From: Seminavis robusta | Lineage: Eukaryota > Bacillariophyta > Bacillariophyceae > Naviculales > Naviculaceae | Direction: 5' to 3' | NCBI GenBank assembly: GCA_903772945.1 | Contig: CAICTM010000902.1 | Location: 1-43,284 of the forward strand | Length of the DNA stretch: 43,284 nt | Shown: positions 1-9,945 of the stretch, one piece after another | Layout: each line of letters opens with the position of its first letter | Numbering within the stretch: position 1 is the stretch's first letter | Notes under the pieces: model-generated | What the model saw: the letters and a program-made list of their open reading frames with translations, nothing else | The model's database searches: none | What the model was told of the DNA's origin: nothing | Translations under genes and position numbers: made by a program

Positions 1-1304
1 AAGAGAGAGATCAAAAGGATGCTCTTCTTGCCCTGCTCAGAGATATTATCCCATGCCTCTTGATCCGACTTGGATAACGACCGCCATGTGGTTGCGTTCA
101 TCATGACTTTGCGCGGACCACGAGTGTCTGTCTGATGGGCTTGCAATAGGACCTCCACTGGTCTATCCATGTCGTGGACGAACGCCTCATAGGCGTTGTC
201 ACAGGTTTCTGCGGTACCATCATCGAAGAGAATTTCGTGCTGGTAGGTGCGGCGGCGAGCATTGCTTCGAGAGCGTGTGGACGTTGCATGATTTGCACTT
301 GTCATGCAGTTGTGCTTGCTCGAGAAGGCTGTTCGGTATTGCTCGAGTGTATAATTGGAGGCGTCTCCTGCGGCTTTCTTGGTTTGCAGTGCGAGACGTC
401 GTACAGGGAGCGAGATTTGGTGCCTTGGAGATTGAGGTTCCAAGAAACGTGCTCCCTGCTGGTCAGTGTATGGTCGTCGCTGATCTCATTGAACTGCCGA
501 AATTGTTCGAGAAGTTGGAGATGAAACCGGCTTGTGGACCCTCTCCATACACTTCTGGATATCGGCGGAGGTAGATAACACGAAATCTTATCCGAGCGCA
601 GGGTTGCGACCATGGATTAATATTCGTCAATTGCCTTCAGATCGCACGAGTGTCCTTGTTGGTTTCGTTGGCAAGGACGACAGATCTGCCTGTGCCTCTT
701 GGAAGATGTCTTCGAAGGTCTTGTACATCCTTCTCGTTTGTTTCTCGTCTAGTTCGACGTTGGTACCTAGTCAGAATCAATGAGGTGGGAGAGACCTTGA
801 GATTTGAGCGTGTTGAGGAAGTTCTTCCTCCATTTGATGAAGGCTGATTCGTGCGAAACTCTCTGAACTCCGAGGGACGGGCTTGTTGTTCTTGTCCCAA
901 AGGCGATTGCACGCTCCCCATCAGTCATCGTGGCATCGCTACGTCCATTTGCTGCCAGGGAGATTTCCGTGTGGTTGGAAGAGTCCAACTCTGAAAGCAT
1001 CGAGTGCGGTGGCCGTCAGTGATACGATGTGGACGTGTGCTTTCTTCTTGAACGACCAATGGTGATACATTGTATGCCGCGAGCAGTAGCTTCTTCCTGG
1101 TGAGAGGTACTGGTCTTGGAGCGCCGTTGGTGTCGTGGAAGCTTGGAGATCCATACTTCATCTTTGGTGAGATAGGAGATCCATCCATCCATCAATTCCT
1201 TGTTCAGACAGTGGGATGCGCATGTGAGATGCATTGTACCTGTGTGGAAGCGTCTCCGCCGCATAGGTCATAGACATGCTTGAGCTTGGCTGGTTCTCGG
1301 CCAT
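1..1304 (-). pseudogene. Decayed Ty1/copia gag (5' part of element)
   Basis: On the minus strand an ATG at 1304 opens a reading frame starting MAENQPSSSMSMTYAAETL. Shifting between frames then gives a coherent gag-like chain. Around 850-780 it has a W-(K/R)-K-x-F-x-x-x-L-K-S-x-G-L-x-H-L segment. At 760-620 it continues with an acidic/aromatic stretch (YKTFEDIFQEAQADLS). At 240-1 the segment before the protease is seen, with the pattern W-x-x-L-S-x-x-D-Q-x-A-W-D-x-I-S-x-x-G-K. In my knowledge of diatom copia (CoDi-type) polyproteins these blocks lie upstream of the protease and integrase, which would be beyond the left edge. Several frameshifts and stops (for example TAG near 733-775) break it, so it is a relic. 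Family assignment rests on remembered patterns, not a search. Confidence 0.6.
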
Positions 1305-1712
1305 CTTGATGGAGGTGTGGCAGTGCGTACTGCGACTAGTTAATCTGCTAACGTGAGAAATACTACTTAATAGAGGGATCTCGTAGAGGTACTACCACCC
1401 ACGAGATCAACTGCACTATTAAAGACGAGTGCAAAGGTAAATGCAAAGTTCGCTCTTAGTAATTCATAATCTGTGTTGTGAGCTTTGATTGATGCGATCA
1501 GTAAAGCTAGTTGTAGCGTTTTTGATCAATGCATCGTGGTAGTTGATCTTGATTCATACGGAGTCAACGTGGTTTCTGCGGGAAACGGTTCGTTGGCAGG
1601 ATGCTTTACTCCTGTCGAATACTCCATTTACCGTGTCCTTTGGTTTCGTTGAGACGTGTACTTGCCAGCTTCTCTGTTCATCGTGTTGACTCATAAGCAT
1701 GACTCAATCTAC
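1305..1712 (-). repeat. Probable LTR/UTR between copia pol 3' end and copia gag start
   Basis: This 408-bp stretch has no convincing coding frame. On the minus strand it lies directly after the stop of a copia RNase H domain (1713) and directly before a gag start codon (1304). That is where the 3' LTR of one copy and the 5' LTR of the next would be if two copies shared an LTR. I could not fix exact LTR ends (TG...CA), a primer-binding site or target duplications by eye, so the boundaries are only the flanking coding limits. Confidence 0.35.
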
Positions 1713-2270
1713 TCACAAATACTCTGAGTCGTGGGAGAACTGTAACGTTTCACTCCCCTCAGTGGCGATTGTCGACTCTGAGTGTTTTTTACCGCAATTC
1801 TTGGTATCTCTGACCAAAACAGAGTGATTCAGCATAGGCCATACCGATGTTAGTCCCAGTGTTTGCTGAGGATATCTGCAGGGTTAGTGATCCAGGGATA
1901 TGATGAATCTCAAGATACTTGCAGCAACAGCTTCCCTAGTACGGTGGTAGGAAAGCGCATTGTGTCTTTTAGATCTTTGAGTGTGGCATTGAGGCGGGTT
2001 GACTACCGTCTCGTTGTCTCCGAACATCATGGTCGGTGTGTCGACCAGTACTCCTAGGTACCTGAATGTGCTTCGTAGGTCAATGATCTGCTCAGTGGCG
2101 GTACGGGCTGCAACATATTCGGATCCGAATGCTGCGGTCTCGACTGTTGACTGTAGCTTGCTGAACCAGTCGATGGGAGTCTTGTTCGCTAGGTGAGATT
2201 GGTATATCTTCTGTGTGTCCATATCGAGTAGCTCTGTTGTGTCAGTCTCTGGATGATCTCCTTTGATGAG
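1713..2270 (-). pseudogene. Copia pol fragment: end of RT connection fused to RNase H domain
   Basis: Read on the minus strand, 2270-2200 gives GDHPETDTTELLDMDTQKIYQS, typical of the end of the reverse transcriptase/connection part of diatom copia elements. It runs straight into NKTPIDWFSKLQSTVETAAF, followed by S-E-Y-V-A-A-R, the MFGDN RNase H motif and KRHNALSYHRTREA. After a one-base frame change at about 1895-1875 the copia C-terminal signature NPADILSKHW appears, and after one more change the chain ends at a TGA (1713-1715). In intact relatives I expect over 100 residues between the KYQS block and the NKTPIDW block. They are missing here, so the fragment carries an internal deletion as well as frameshifts. 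It joins an oppositely oriented element near 2270. Confidence 0.75.
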
Positions 2271-3843
2271 TGGACAACAAAGAATCGGAGTTTTGGATGT
2301 TTCAGCATCCAGTTCCTAATAAGGAACAGACAGTTCATCGCTGGGAATTTGGAGATGAAACCTTACTCCGTCCTGCAGATTGTCACAGCCATGCCCTTCT
2401 GGGTGGCGAGTGATGGGGCTGCAGACATTGACGCTGGAAAAGCGAGTTTTGCTTGAGTTCTGGCCGACAATCGCGGTCAGATTGTGCTTCGATGCTCTGG
2501 TCCCGTATTTGGTCTTGTTCCGACATCCTACAGGGCAGAGGCTTATGGCATCATTTCCCCCACTTGCCTTCTCCGGAGACTCCTGGAGTTCTATGACTGA
2601 ACCAGCATGAAAGACTATGTGCACTTGTGCAACAAGGAATCCGTTACCAACAAGTGTGCTGGCTGTCTCGACTACGAGGGCTGGTACCCGAATAACTCTT
2701 TGACGTCCGAGGATTCGTTTCGAGCTGCCATCACCAAGATGGAACATATCAAATCACACCAGGATAAGATCAGGGCAATCGAAAGACTGCCTCTGAAGGC
2801 TCAACTGAACTGCAGAGCCGACAAACTGGCAGGGAGCTACATGAACAGACACATGGCAGCAGATCATTCCAAGGTGCTCCGATTCCCAGCCAACCTGGCC
2901 CAGCTCCGTCTCCCAAAAGGTACATGCACCTACAAACTCCCAAGAACACTGCGGCACTTGAGGAATGATCAGCCGTTGTTTGATCATATCGTCAAACTGA
3001 ACCCAGATTGGGACGAAGACACACCGGCACTGGTTGACTGGACAGCTCATGGTTGTGCTGTCAACCGCCATGAAGCCCACAAGCCAACAATAGTGAAGTT
3101 CCTCTTTCAACTATACTGCCAGTTGGGAAACGAGTCCATCGAGATGATCCCAATTATGACCACCATTGCCCACGTTGCGGCTGTGATCATGAAACTGAGA
3201 ACCATGTCTACCGGTGCCCCCACGTTGATGTAGATCTTTGGAGAGGTCAAATGCAGCGGGCGATCAGTACCAAGCTACGAAAGGATTCCACCGATCCCTT
3301 CCTCTTGGAAATTGTGCTCGATGGCCTACAATATCACATTGAAAATAGATTCCTCCATCCATGGCATTATCCGGAACGGTACCGTGACCTGGTGGATGCC
3401 CAAAACCTCATTGGCTGGGGCAACTTCCTGAGAGGACGATTGGCCACATTCTGGACCAAGCACCAAGACACGTACTTGCGCAGGGTATCTCCACAGGAGA
3501 CCACGAAGACTTGACAACTGGGGGTCACCAACTTGGCCTCTGTTCTGATCCAACAATGGTGGAATCTCTGGGAGGATCGCAATGCCGCTAGGCACGGCCG
3601 CGATCAAGAACAAAAATGGCGCAAGAAACACAAGCAGCTCCAACGAGAGGTAGAGCTCCTTTATGAAAAAGTGGACCTACTCCCAGAACAACTCCTTGCT
3701 ATCATCTTCAAACGACCACTGGAAGAACAGATGGCCAGAGGGCCGGGGGATATCAAGGCATGGCTGGACAATTGGCTTCCGGTTGAAGACAAAGCAGTGA
3801 GGGACGAGCATGCACGTGAGCAGCTTTCCCAAGCAAGGTAACT
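2271..3843 (+). pseudogene. RNase H and zinc-knuckle tail of a non-LTR-type retroelement (decayed)
   Basis: One plus-strand frame runs 2253-3115 with two in-frame TGA stops (2454 and 2604). It shows an RNase H-like domain: VASDGAADIDAGKASF (catalytic Asp in SDG), SYRAEAYG (catalytic Glu), then KSHQDK and LPLKAQLNCRADKLAG, a block I associate with RNase H domains of stramenopile RT elements. Near 3115 the frame shifts. The new frame has a Cys-His motif (CPRCGCDHETENHVYRCPH), then helical sequence with WWNLWEDRNAARHG, and ends at 3841-3843 after one more TGA (3512). All three in-frame stops are TGA. The reverse transcriptase part is absent upstream, so this is a 5'-truncated relic, consistent with incomplete reverse transcription. 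Confidence 0.75.
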
Positions 3844-4184
3844 ATGCACCGATGTGGGATTCCCATAGCAATAGCGGGCGATTCAGCCTAGCCTAGATAG
3901 TTAGTCGTACAGCACTCACCGGAGTTTACATTTTCTCCGGTGTGGGGCTTACACTAGGCCCATTCCTAAGTGGGCGCATTTGTGCGTCTGAGGTATGTGG
4001 GTTCGTCACCGCACCGTTCAGCGGGATTGTCTGACGAGGTGTGGCCGTTTAAAAAAACTTCGTTATTTGCAAGGCATCCGAATTAAAAGACGGAATGAAA
4101 TTTACAGTCTGTTGTGATGAAACCTTTCTTGGCACCATGTCCCTGCCACTCGATAGCTACCGTAGTCAACACAACAAACAAACA
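3844..4184. other. Non-coding tail of the non-LTR-type element and intergenic sequence
   Basis: No gene is visible. The first ~240 bp directly follow the element's last stop codon and probably form its 3' untranslated region, ending around the A-rich stretch at 4049-4055. It contains a perfect 8-bp inverted repeat (3917-3924 with 3935-3942, CACCGGAG and CTCCGGTG, 10-nt loop) that could form a hairpin. Such 3' structures can be recognised by element-encoded reverse transcriptases, but that role is inference. Confidence 0.4.
3917..3942 (+). repeat. 8-bp perfect inverted repeat (possible hairpin)
   Basis: CACCGGAG at 3917-3924 and its exact complement CTCCGGTG at 3935-3942 enclose a 10-nt AT-rich loop, 74 bp after the stop codon of the non-LTR-type relic. 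Confidence 0.5.
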
Positions 4185-4694
4185 TCACCACGTTGGGATA
4201 CCCCCTTTGGTGATCTTGGAATTGGATGCCGCCGGTGGCATGATTCCCCGTAGTGGAGCTCTTGTGGATGGCACAACTACTGGTGGTTCCTGATTTCGAC
4301 TGGTTCCAATATTGATGGCTTGAGAAATACCGGTAGTACCATAAAAGAAACACTGTTCGAACTGGTCGGGTCCACTGTCTTCACACTGCAAGAGACGCGC
4401 ATTCTGCAAATCTTGTTCGTTTCGTAGCTGCTGCAAGGCCCTCTTGGAGGGCAACGAGGCTGCGAATCCAGTGTTTTGGTCTTGCACTGTTGAAAACAAC
4501 ACGTCATAATTGGAAGCATGGCTTAGCGGTACAGTCATGGGGGCCAGCAGTAGCGGCAAAGACACCAGGAAACTCGTGGCAAGTCGCTTCAGCAGACTGT
4601 GTTCGTTGCTGCTGCAAGAAGGGGGCGAACAGGAATTTTGCTCTTGTCGTTCCGCTCGCCTCGCTTTTTTGGCACTTTGTCTTGGCAGTTGCAT
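4185..4694 (-). CDS. Small protein with one hydrophobic segment (169 aa), function unknown
   Basis: The frame runs from an ATG at 4694 to TGA at 4185. An in-frame TGA lies 16 codons upstream, so this is the first ATG unless a 5' exon exists. Residues 1-36 are basic and serine-rich. Residues ~38-60 are hydrophobic (SFLVSLPLLLAPMTVPLSHA) and end in a small-residue A-S site like a signal or thylakoid-transfer peptidase site. The remainder is soluble, with C-E-D and CFFYGTTG patches. No family is recognised. The arrangement of a basic N-terminus and one hydrophobic segment could fit a plastid-lumen or secreted protein, but a typical diatom N-terminal signal peptide with an ASAF motif is not seen. 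A missed upstream exon would explain that. Confidence 0.5.
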   Translation of the reverse strand: MQLPRQSAKKARRAERQEQNSCSPPSCSSNEHSLLKRLATSFLVSLPLLLAPMTVPLSHASNYDVLFSTVQDQNTGFAASLPSKRALQQLRNEQDLQNARLLQCEDSGPDQFEQCFFYGTTGISQAINIGTSRNQEPPVVVPSTRAPLRGIMPPAASNSKITKGGIPTW

Positions 4695-5049
4695 GTGGCT
4701 GTTGTGGATCCAACAAAAGTAAATGCCTTGATGTGGGAAAATTCAATCCAGTTCAGTATGTACTGTATCCCTCCTCGAACTCGCTGCAATGTTTGAGCTC
4801 TTGAATGGATTTCTGCGTTGCCTCATGGTGAGACGAGTGAGTGACAGTCACTCAGAACGAAAATGTGACCTTAGTTTTTGGTGCGTCATTGCTTTGGTGG
4901 CGTTTGTGAACCGTGGAACCGTGGAGTGGGAAAAGCGGCCGACGGTCAAACGCACAGCAGTTGATTGACGCATTGACGCCACACCGACAAAACTGAGAGA
5001 ATGCGCCGATGGAATTTCAAGTTGTCATCCTTTTTGTGCTTTGCTTTGA

Positions 5050-5074
5050 GAATCGAATCGAATCGAATCGAATC
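5050..5074. repeat. Microsatellite (GAATC)5
   Basis: Five perfect tandem copies of the pentamer GAATC in intergenic DNA. Confidence 0.9.
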
Positions 5075-5838
5075 ATACCAACTGGCCTTTACTCCAGTCT
5101 GATGGGGGTTTAGAGTAGGGAAATTATCTATGGAAGCCAGCCGGGGCCAGGCTTAAGCAAAGAACAGTCCAAATTCAGGACTAGCTCTAGCTAGAGGTTC
5201 TGTGGGATCAGGGGCAAGAAAGTGAGGACCATTACAGGGGCCAAATGGTTTGGCTTTGCGAGATCCGAGTGCTTGCTTCTTCCTTGGTCAACCAGATCGT
5301 ACCGTACAGTATGTATGAGACGGCACCATGCATCCATCGAACCGGCATCAGCATCCACTAGTCTACTGTACAGCTACAGGGGAAACTGCCAAAGTCTGGC
5401 TAAAGACAAACACCGGTGGCGTTGAAGCATGGCATCTCGCCAACTATATACACTGCCCTCTACAGTAGCCTGCAAGGTGCCAAAGAGACCGCATTGTCAA
5501 GACCCAGCATGATGATTCGATTCGATTCTGACTAGCTAGATCTTCTAATTCAACGAGACTGGTGTCTTGACTTGACATACCACCCTGTTTTGATCAAGGG
5601 GTTCTTCATTCCGGGAGGCATGGTACTCTTGGGAATCCATCTATTTTTGTTGCGAGAAATGATGCCAGTTGTCCTGGTGTGGAACAAATACAAGTCGTGT
5701 GGGTGGTGTGAACCACAGCTGGATCCACCAGACTCACTCACTCACTCCTTCAGTTGCACCCGGACAAGGTCATTTTTGAACCAAAACACCCACCTTGGGG
5801 ATTCGAAGCATGGACAACGATGTGCTAATAAGGCCCTA

Positions 5839-5859
5839 TAGCTAGCTAGCTAGCTAGCT
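5839..5859. repeat. Self-complementary (TAGC)n run
   Basis: Five TAGC units in a row. The unit is part of the palindrome GCTAGC, so the run can fold on itself. Similar runs recur between genes elsewhere in the window (11333-11347, around 22597-22622, 25191-25205 and 34161-34173). Confidence 0.9.
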
Positions 5860-5887
5860 GTCAAGCCATTGACTCGGGATTCTTCCA

Positions 5888-6797
5888 TTGGACCCAGTCA
5901 CCTTCCCGGACGGTCGGATTTGGTTATCGAGTGCATGTCGTCGAAAACGACAATGGATCCTGGAACTATACCTGAGTACCACACAAAAGGGCCATCGGTA
6001 TAGCATGTCTCTGCCCCGCTATGCTTTCCTGCATCGAGAGTATTTATTTGGACATCTACATGGAACAGTTGCCACGTCCCATTTTTGATCAGGCAGGTCG
6101 AAGAACACTTCATCTCATTTCCTCGCGCACAACGGGAGACCGCCTCTGCTCGCCCACTTTTGGTCGATGGAATGAATCCATGATCAAGTTATACTCTCCA
6201 AAACGAATCTCAAGGACCAAGAATCACAAGGCTTGGAGAGATGCCTGTGTCGAGAGCTTTGCGCAACCGCTAGACCTCAAGGGTCGTCTCCGATTTTGTA
6301 TCGCAACGACACCATGTTTTACTGTGGCGACAAACACTATCATGATGATGGTGACGACGACAATGACAACAACCACAAATCTAACCTGCAACGAGAGATT
6401 ACTGTCGCCAGGATGAGCTGACCAAGAATATCCGTCCATGGAAGAAATGCAGCAATTGCTTGTTGCTGAAATGAAAGCCAACGCTGCTGCAAAGGCCCAG
6501 TTAGCGGGGCTCATTGAGCATTGGGAAGAATGGACTGCTAGATTTGAAACCGAGCAAGAAAAATAGCTCGACTCAAATGAATGGGGGGTGGGACGGCCGC
6601 ATGAATCTATTGCTGCGCGGAGGACAGGATTTCCCGTGTCGAATCGAATCAATCCGTGCATTCATGTTCATGTCTTAAAAATGAAAACCTACTGTTTTAA
6701 GGGTCAACAGTGCACACCATCCCAAACTACAGAGAGGTGTTGCACACCCAAGAAAGACGAACAATGGCCGCGTACACGCTGCCTCCTATCAAGTCGC
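5888..6797 (+). other. Region without a clear gene; possible remnant of a spliced or broken plus-strand gene
   Basis: A plus-strand frame is open from about 5975 to 6416, followed after a single TGA (6414-6416) by the same frame ending at 6566. The last part, from ATG 6438, reads MEEMQQLLVAEMKANAAAKA and is helical, rich in Ala, Glu and Gln. It looks like real protein rather than noise. The upstream part contains Thr/Met runs from ATG-GTG-ACG repeats (6340-6380) and matches nothing I know. It could be the last exon of a gene whose earlier exons I cannot place, or a pseudogene. The stretch 6567-6797 holds the 3' flank of the MACPF gene. Confidence 0.25.
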
Positions 6798-9700
6798 TCA
6801 GATCCTAGAAAGCTCCAGGCACATGATCTTCCAACCACGATCCTGGGCAATGTCATCGTATCGGACGGACACACCAGTCAAGATTTTTCCAGCGGGACAT
6901 TCCAAAGCAAAGTTGACACCCAATCCTTGGTAGATGTACGACCAATCTCCATCCGCGGGGAGGGAAGTGGGTCGTGCCGTGCGTCCATCCGCATGAAGAA
7001 GATTGTGGTTCAAAATGGAGCGACACTCAAACTTAAACTCGCGATCCACGTTGGGATTGTTTGGGCTCCTCTTGAAATTGGATGACATCCCAACAATTCC
7101 TTGTCCACCGGGGCAGGAAAAGTCAAAGTGTTCTTGCTCCTTGCCGTTGGCATCCTTTGTGTTCAACCAATTACTCCATTCATAACTATTGGTGGTGACA
7201 CCATTGGGCAAACCCTTTTCAATGAACTGAAACATGGTGTCCTTGCTGGCTGTATTTCGTGCACCTCGGAGTCCAACCAACACAGTGTTGGCCCTGGTCC
7301 AGTAACTGAAGCTTCTTTCAAGGTCATTGATATAGGGAGTAATAGAGATCCTGTTGGCCACCCATTTGTCAATGACCTTGCCGCAGAGAATCTTCCACTT
7401 TCTGCCTCAGAGAGAAACCGAAGAAGAAAATGAGATCCAAGTTCAAAGGGCCATGTTTTGCACGATTCATCCAATGCCACGTACCTCTGTTCGGTGCCAT
7501 TATCATGGACGGATTCGACACCAATCATCACATGGTTCCTTGGACATGTATAGTCCAAGTCGGTGGTGAAATCATTGCGCCATGGGAAGTCAGAAAATTT
7601 ACTCGACATTCCCAGGTTATTGTCTCTCCAGCCCGCCTCCATGATATCCATACCTGGGAAACCCCCACAGGAAATGATAAACCTCCTGTCCTGGCTGTTG
7701 GATGAGTCATGACCGGTGGCCTTGATTTGAACCACGGCGGTGTTGGGATCACATCTGAAGGTAAACGCCTTGTCGTTGCTCGACCAGCCATGAACATTGT
7801 AGGGATCCCGATGATCATACCCAGCGCCAAAGTCGGCAACCTTTCACGGCAAGGTAGCAAGTAGTATTGTTGGTGAGTAAAGATGGAGTGGATAAGACGA
7901 AAAAGAAACGGCCCGCACGTACATTGGCCTTATAACCCCTGTCCCAGCCTTTGGCGCCTATTGGTGAAAACAAGAGAACAACACCAAAAATGAGCCAGTG
8001 TTGTCGGGTCAAGTTTCTTCAGCACATCACTGAGGTTAATCTCACGTACCTTGAATTTTCCCCTGCAGGCCCACATAGACCCAAGCATTCGAAGTTCCGT
8101 GTCCTGTGACCCCAATACCCATTGCACCAAAATTCCGCACTCCGTAATGCTTCAGCTGGTTCTGCTGAGTTGTTGTACGTTGATCGTGCATCCCGGCTTG
8201 TTGGTCTGCAATACGAATCACAACATCAAAGGTAGAGTGTTAGCGTGGTCCAGAAATTCAACTTGGTTTGTGTCATAATACATACCAGTGACGATTAGGT
8301 TGATGATCGCATTCACGCCTTCTTCACCCGCTGTGCATTGTCCTGGGTTGATGGCTTCACAGTATCCATTGAGGTAGTTCCGGAGCGCAGTTCGCACTCC
8401 TGCCTTGCCATCGAAGATCGGAAGGTCAGAGATGCTCTGGAGCTCGGTGTACGTTGGTACAGGGTTGTTCGAGGATTGTTCCAACCACTGATATCCGCGT
8501 CATTGGGAACAAAGGATGAGAGTGGGAGACACGATGGGCACCAAGTCTGACTGTTTACCTATCTCGCTCACCTTTGTGACATCACCATCGCCTGGTGGTT
8601 TGGCTCCTCGGCTGTACACATTCCTCTTGGATGCGGAGTTCCGGAAGGTCATTGTCTTTTGCGCGTCATAGTCCAGGCTGCCTTCTGCCTTGCCAGCGCC
8701 AAAGGCGCCGCTTGCCGACGCCGCCAGTTCTATATTGATCCCTTGCGACAGCATACTCTTCATGTCGGATGACGAGATGAAGGTTTGTTCGCCATAGATG
8801 GATCCCTTTCTCGAACGAGTTTGAACACATCAACAAGCGAACTACAGTGTAAGATGACTTCACTGTGTCAGACCTCCAGAACTCGGAAGTGGCACTTACC
8901 ATCGTGACCTTTTTGACGAAATGCGTTCCAAACTCATCCACAAACTTTCGGATCCAGGGAACCAAATTCAGATTGTTGTTAAAGACGGCCACAAGTTTGT
9001 TGACTGCGGTAACAAAGTTGCTCGAATAGGGTGGGAGCTTGAAGCTCTCGAGCTCGGCTTGGTAGACACAGCAGGAAACCTCCGAAGTGGTACTGGTTTC
9101 GTGGTTGGAGCCGAACCTCTCCTTCGCTTCCTTGTATCCAGCGGAAGCAGAGAACTCGCCCTTGATAGCGCCAAATGAGGAAGATCCAGACACTTTGGCC
9201 TTTGCTTCCAGTGTGCTCTTGTACTCGCTCGTGGAACGAACCTCGGTTGAGCTAAATGCCAAGTTGCATCCTTCGCACTCTACCACGTTGACGCCTTGCG
9301 GGGTCATGAACTGCTTATCAGGCTGGGTTGGGGGTCGATGCAAATGGTAGGTTAGTGGGCGACAATACTAAATGAGTGGGCCGTGCATGCAGGTCTACTA
9401 TACGGTATAGGTAACCAACGGGAAGTCGCTTACCGTTTCCACATAGTTGGTTTGTTTAAAGATTGATTGACGGAAGCCTTGGTCGACCTTTACCAGTCCA
9501 GTAGTCTCCAATGGATTCCCCATCACAAGGTCGTATCCTTTAAAAACGTAACCTAGAGATCGATGCAATGAGAAGGTTCCATTGTTGTTTCCACGGCACC
9601 GACTGAGCTGAAACTTACCTATGTTATTGACGACAGCAGGCTCCGCCGCGACCTCTTCTACAACCGTCTCCTGTAGCTTCCTCGCAGTCGTGCTGCCGCC

Positions 9701-9945
9701 ATCCGTCTGACCACGCAGATACAAACTCCCGGATACCAAAGACTGCAAAAGGATCAGAAGCAGTTAGTTATCACGTCGACGAACAGGAAGTTGAATCAAA
9801 GACAACAATAGTACGAGCCAGCTCACAGACATCATTCAAACGAGCCACGACAAGGACGCACCGCATTGGTGGGGAGAGCAAGAGTTTCACCATGGCTCCG
9901 GCCGAGAAAGCCGACGAGCAAGAGAGCTGAAGGAAAGATCCTCAT
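6798..9945 (-). CDS. Secreted MACPF/perforin-domain protein with C-terminal dermatopontin-like repeats (778 aa, 10 exons)
   Basis: Ten exons join without breaking frame: 9945-9862, 9742-9619, 9552-9434, 9322-8900, 8805-8572, 8487-8286, 8205-8050, 7957-7923, 7840-7485 and 7401-6798. All introns are GT-AG (66-119 nt). Residues 1-19 form a signal peptide (MRIFPSALLLVGFLGRSHG). Residues ~70-400 are a MACPF domain: GYDLVMGNPL and the VDQGFR region near the start, the signature FGTHF at 240-244, then GSIYGEQ and a small-residue-rich helix-forming stretch (AASASGAFGAG). Residues ~460-778 hold four units of the pattern F/Y-x-C-(P/D)...D/E-(Q)R-x-W/F-x-x-x-C, as in dermatopontin. MACPF proteins oligomerise and insert a beta-barrel pore in membranes; the dermatopontin-like part probably binds a surface ligand. 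Target and role (defence, attack, endogenous remodelling) are unknown. It diverges from the calpain gene. Confidence 0.85.

Larger units (their letters stand above)
4695..5887. other. Intergenic region with simple repeats
   Basis: Nothing coding is convincing on either strand. It contains a five-unit GAATC repeat (5050-5074) and a run of TAGC units (5839-5859). Several frames are open for 60-90 codons but start with TTG or GTG and show no family features. The first ~200 bp should hold the promoter of the minus-strand gene ending at 4185. Confidence 0.5.

Noticed and set aside
2253..3843. TGA codons considered as recoding (selenocysteine or variant code)
   Set aside because: Host genes here are not interrupted by TGA and use it as a normal stop. 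The element also has a frameshift and lacks its polymerase, so decay is simpler.
5572..5841. 89-codon plus-strand frame with a hydrophobic start
   Set aside because: It begins with TTG, and the nearest ATG gives a short product without family features.
6224..6661. 145-codon minus-strand frame
   Set aside because: Its Val/Ile run is the complement of an ATG/GAC/ACA repeat. The plus strand reads more like protein, though neither is convincing.
7163..7735. 190-codon minus-strand frame as a separate gene
   Set aside because: It reads through the last intron of the MACPF gene (7484-7402). With the intron removed, the conserved dermatopontin-like motif EQRKWKILC is restored.
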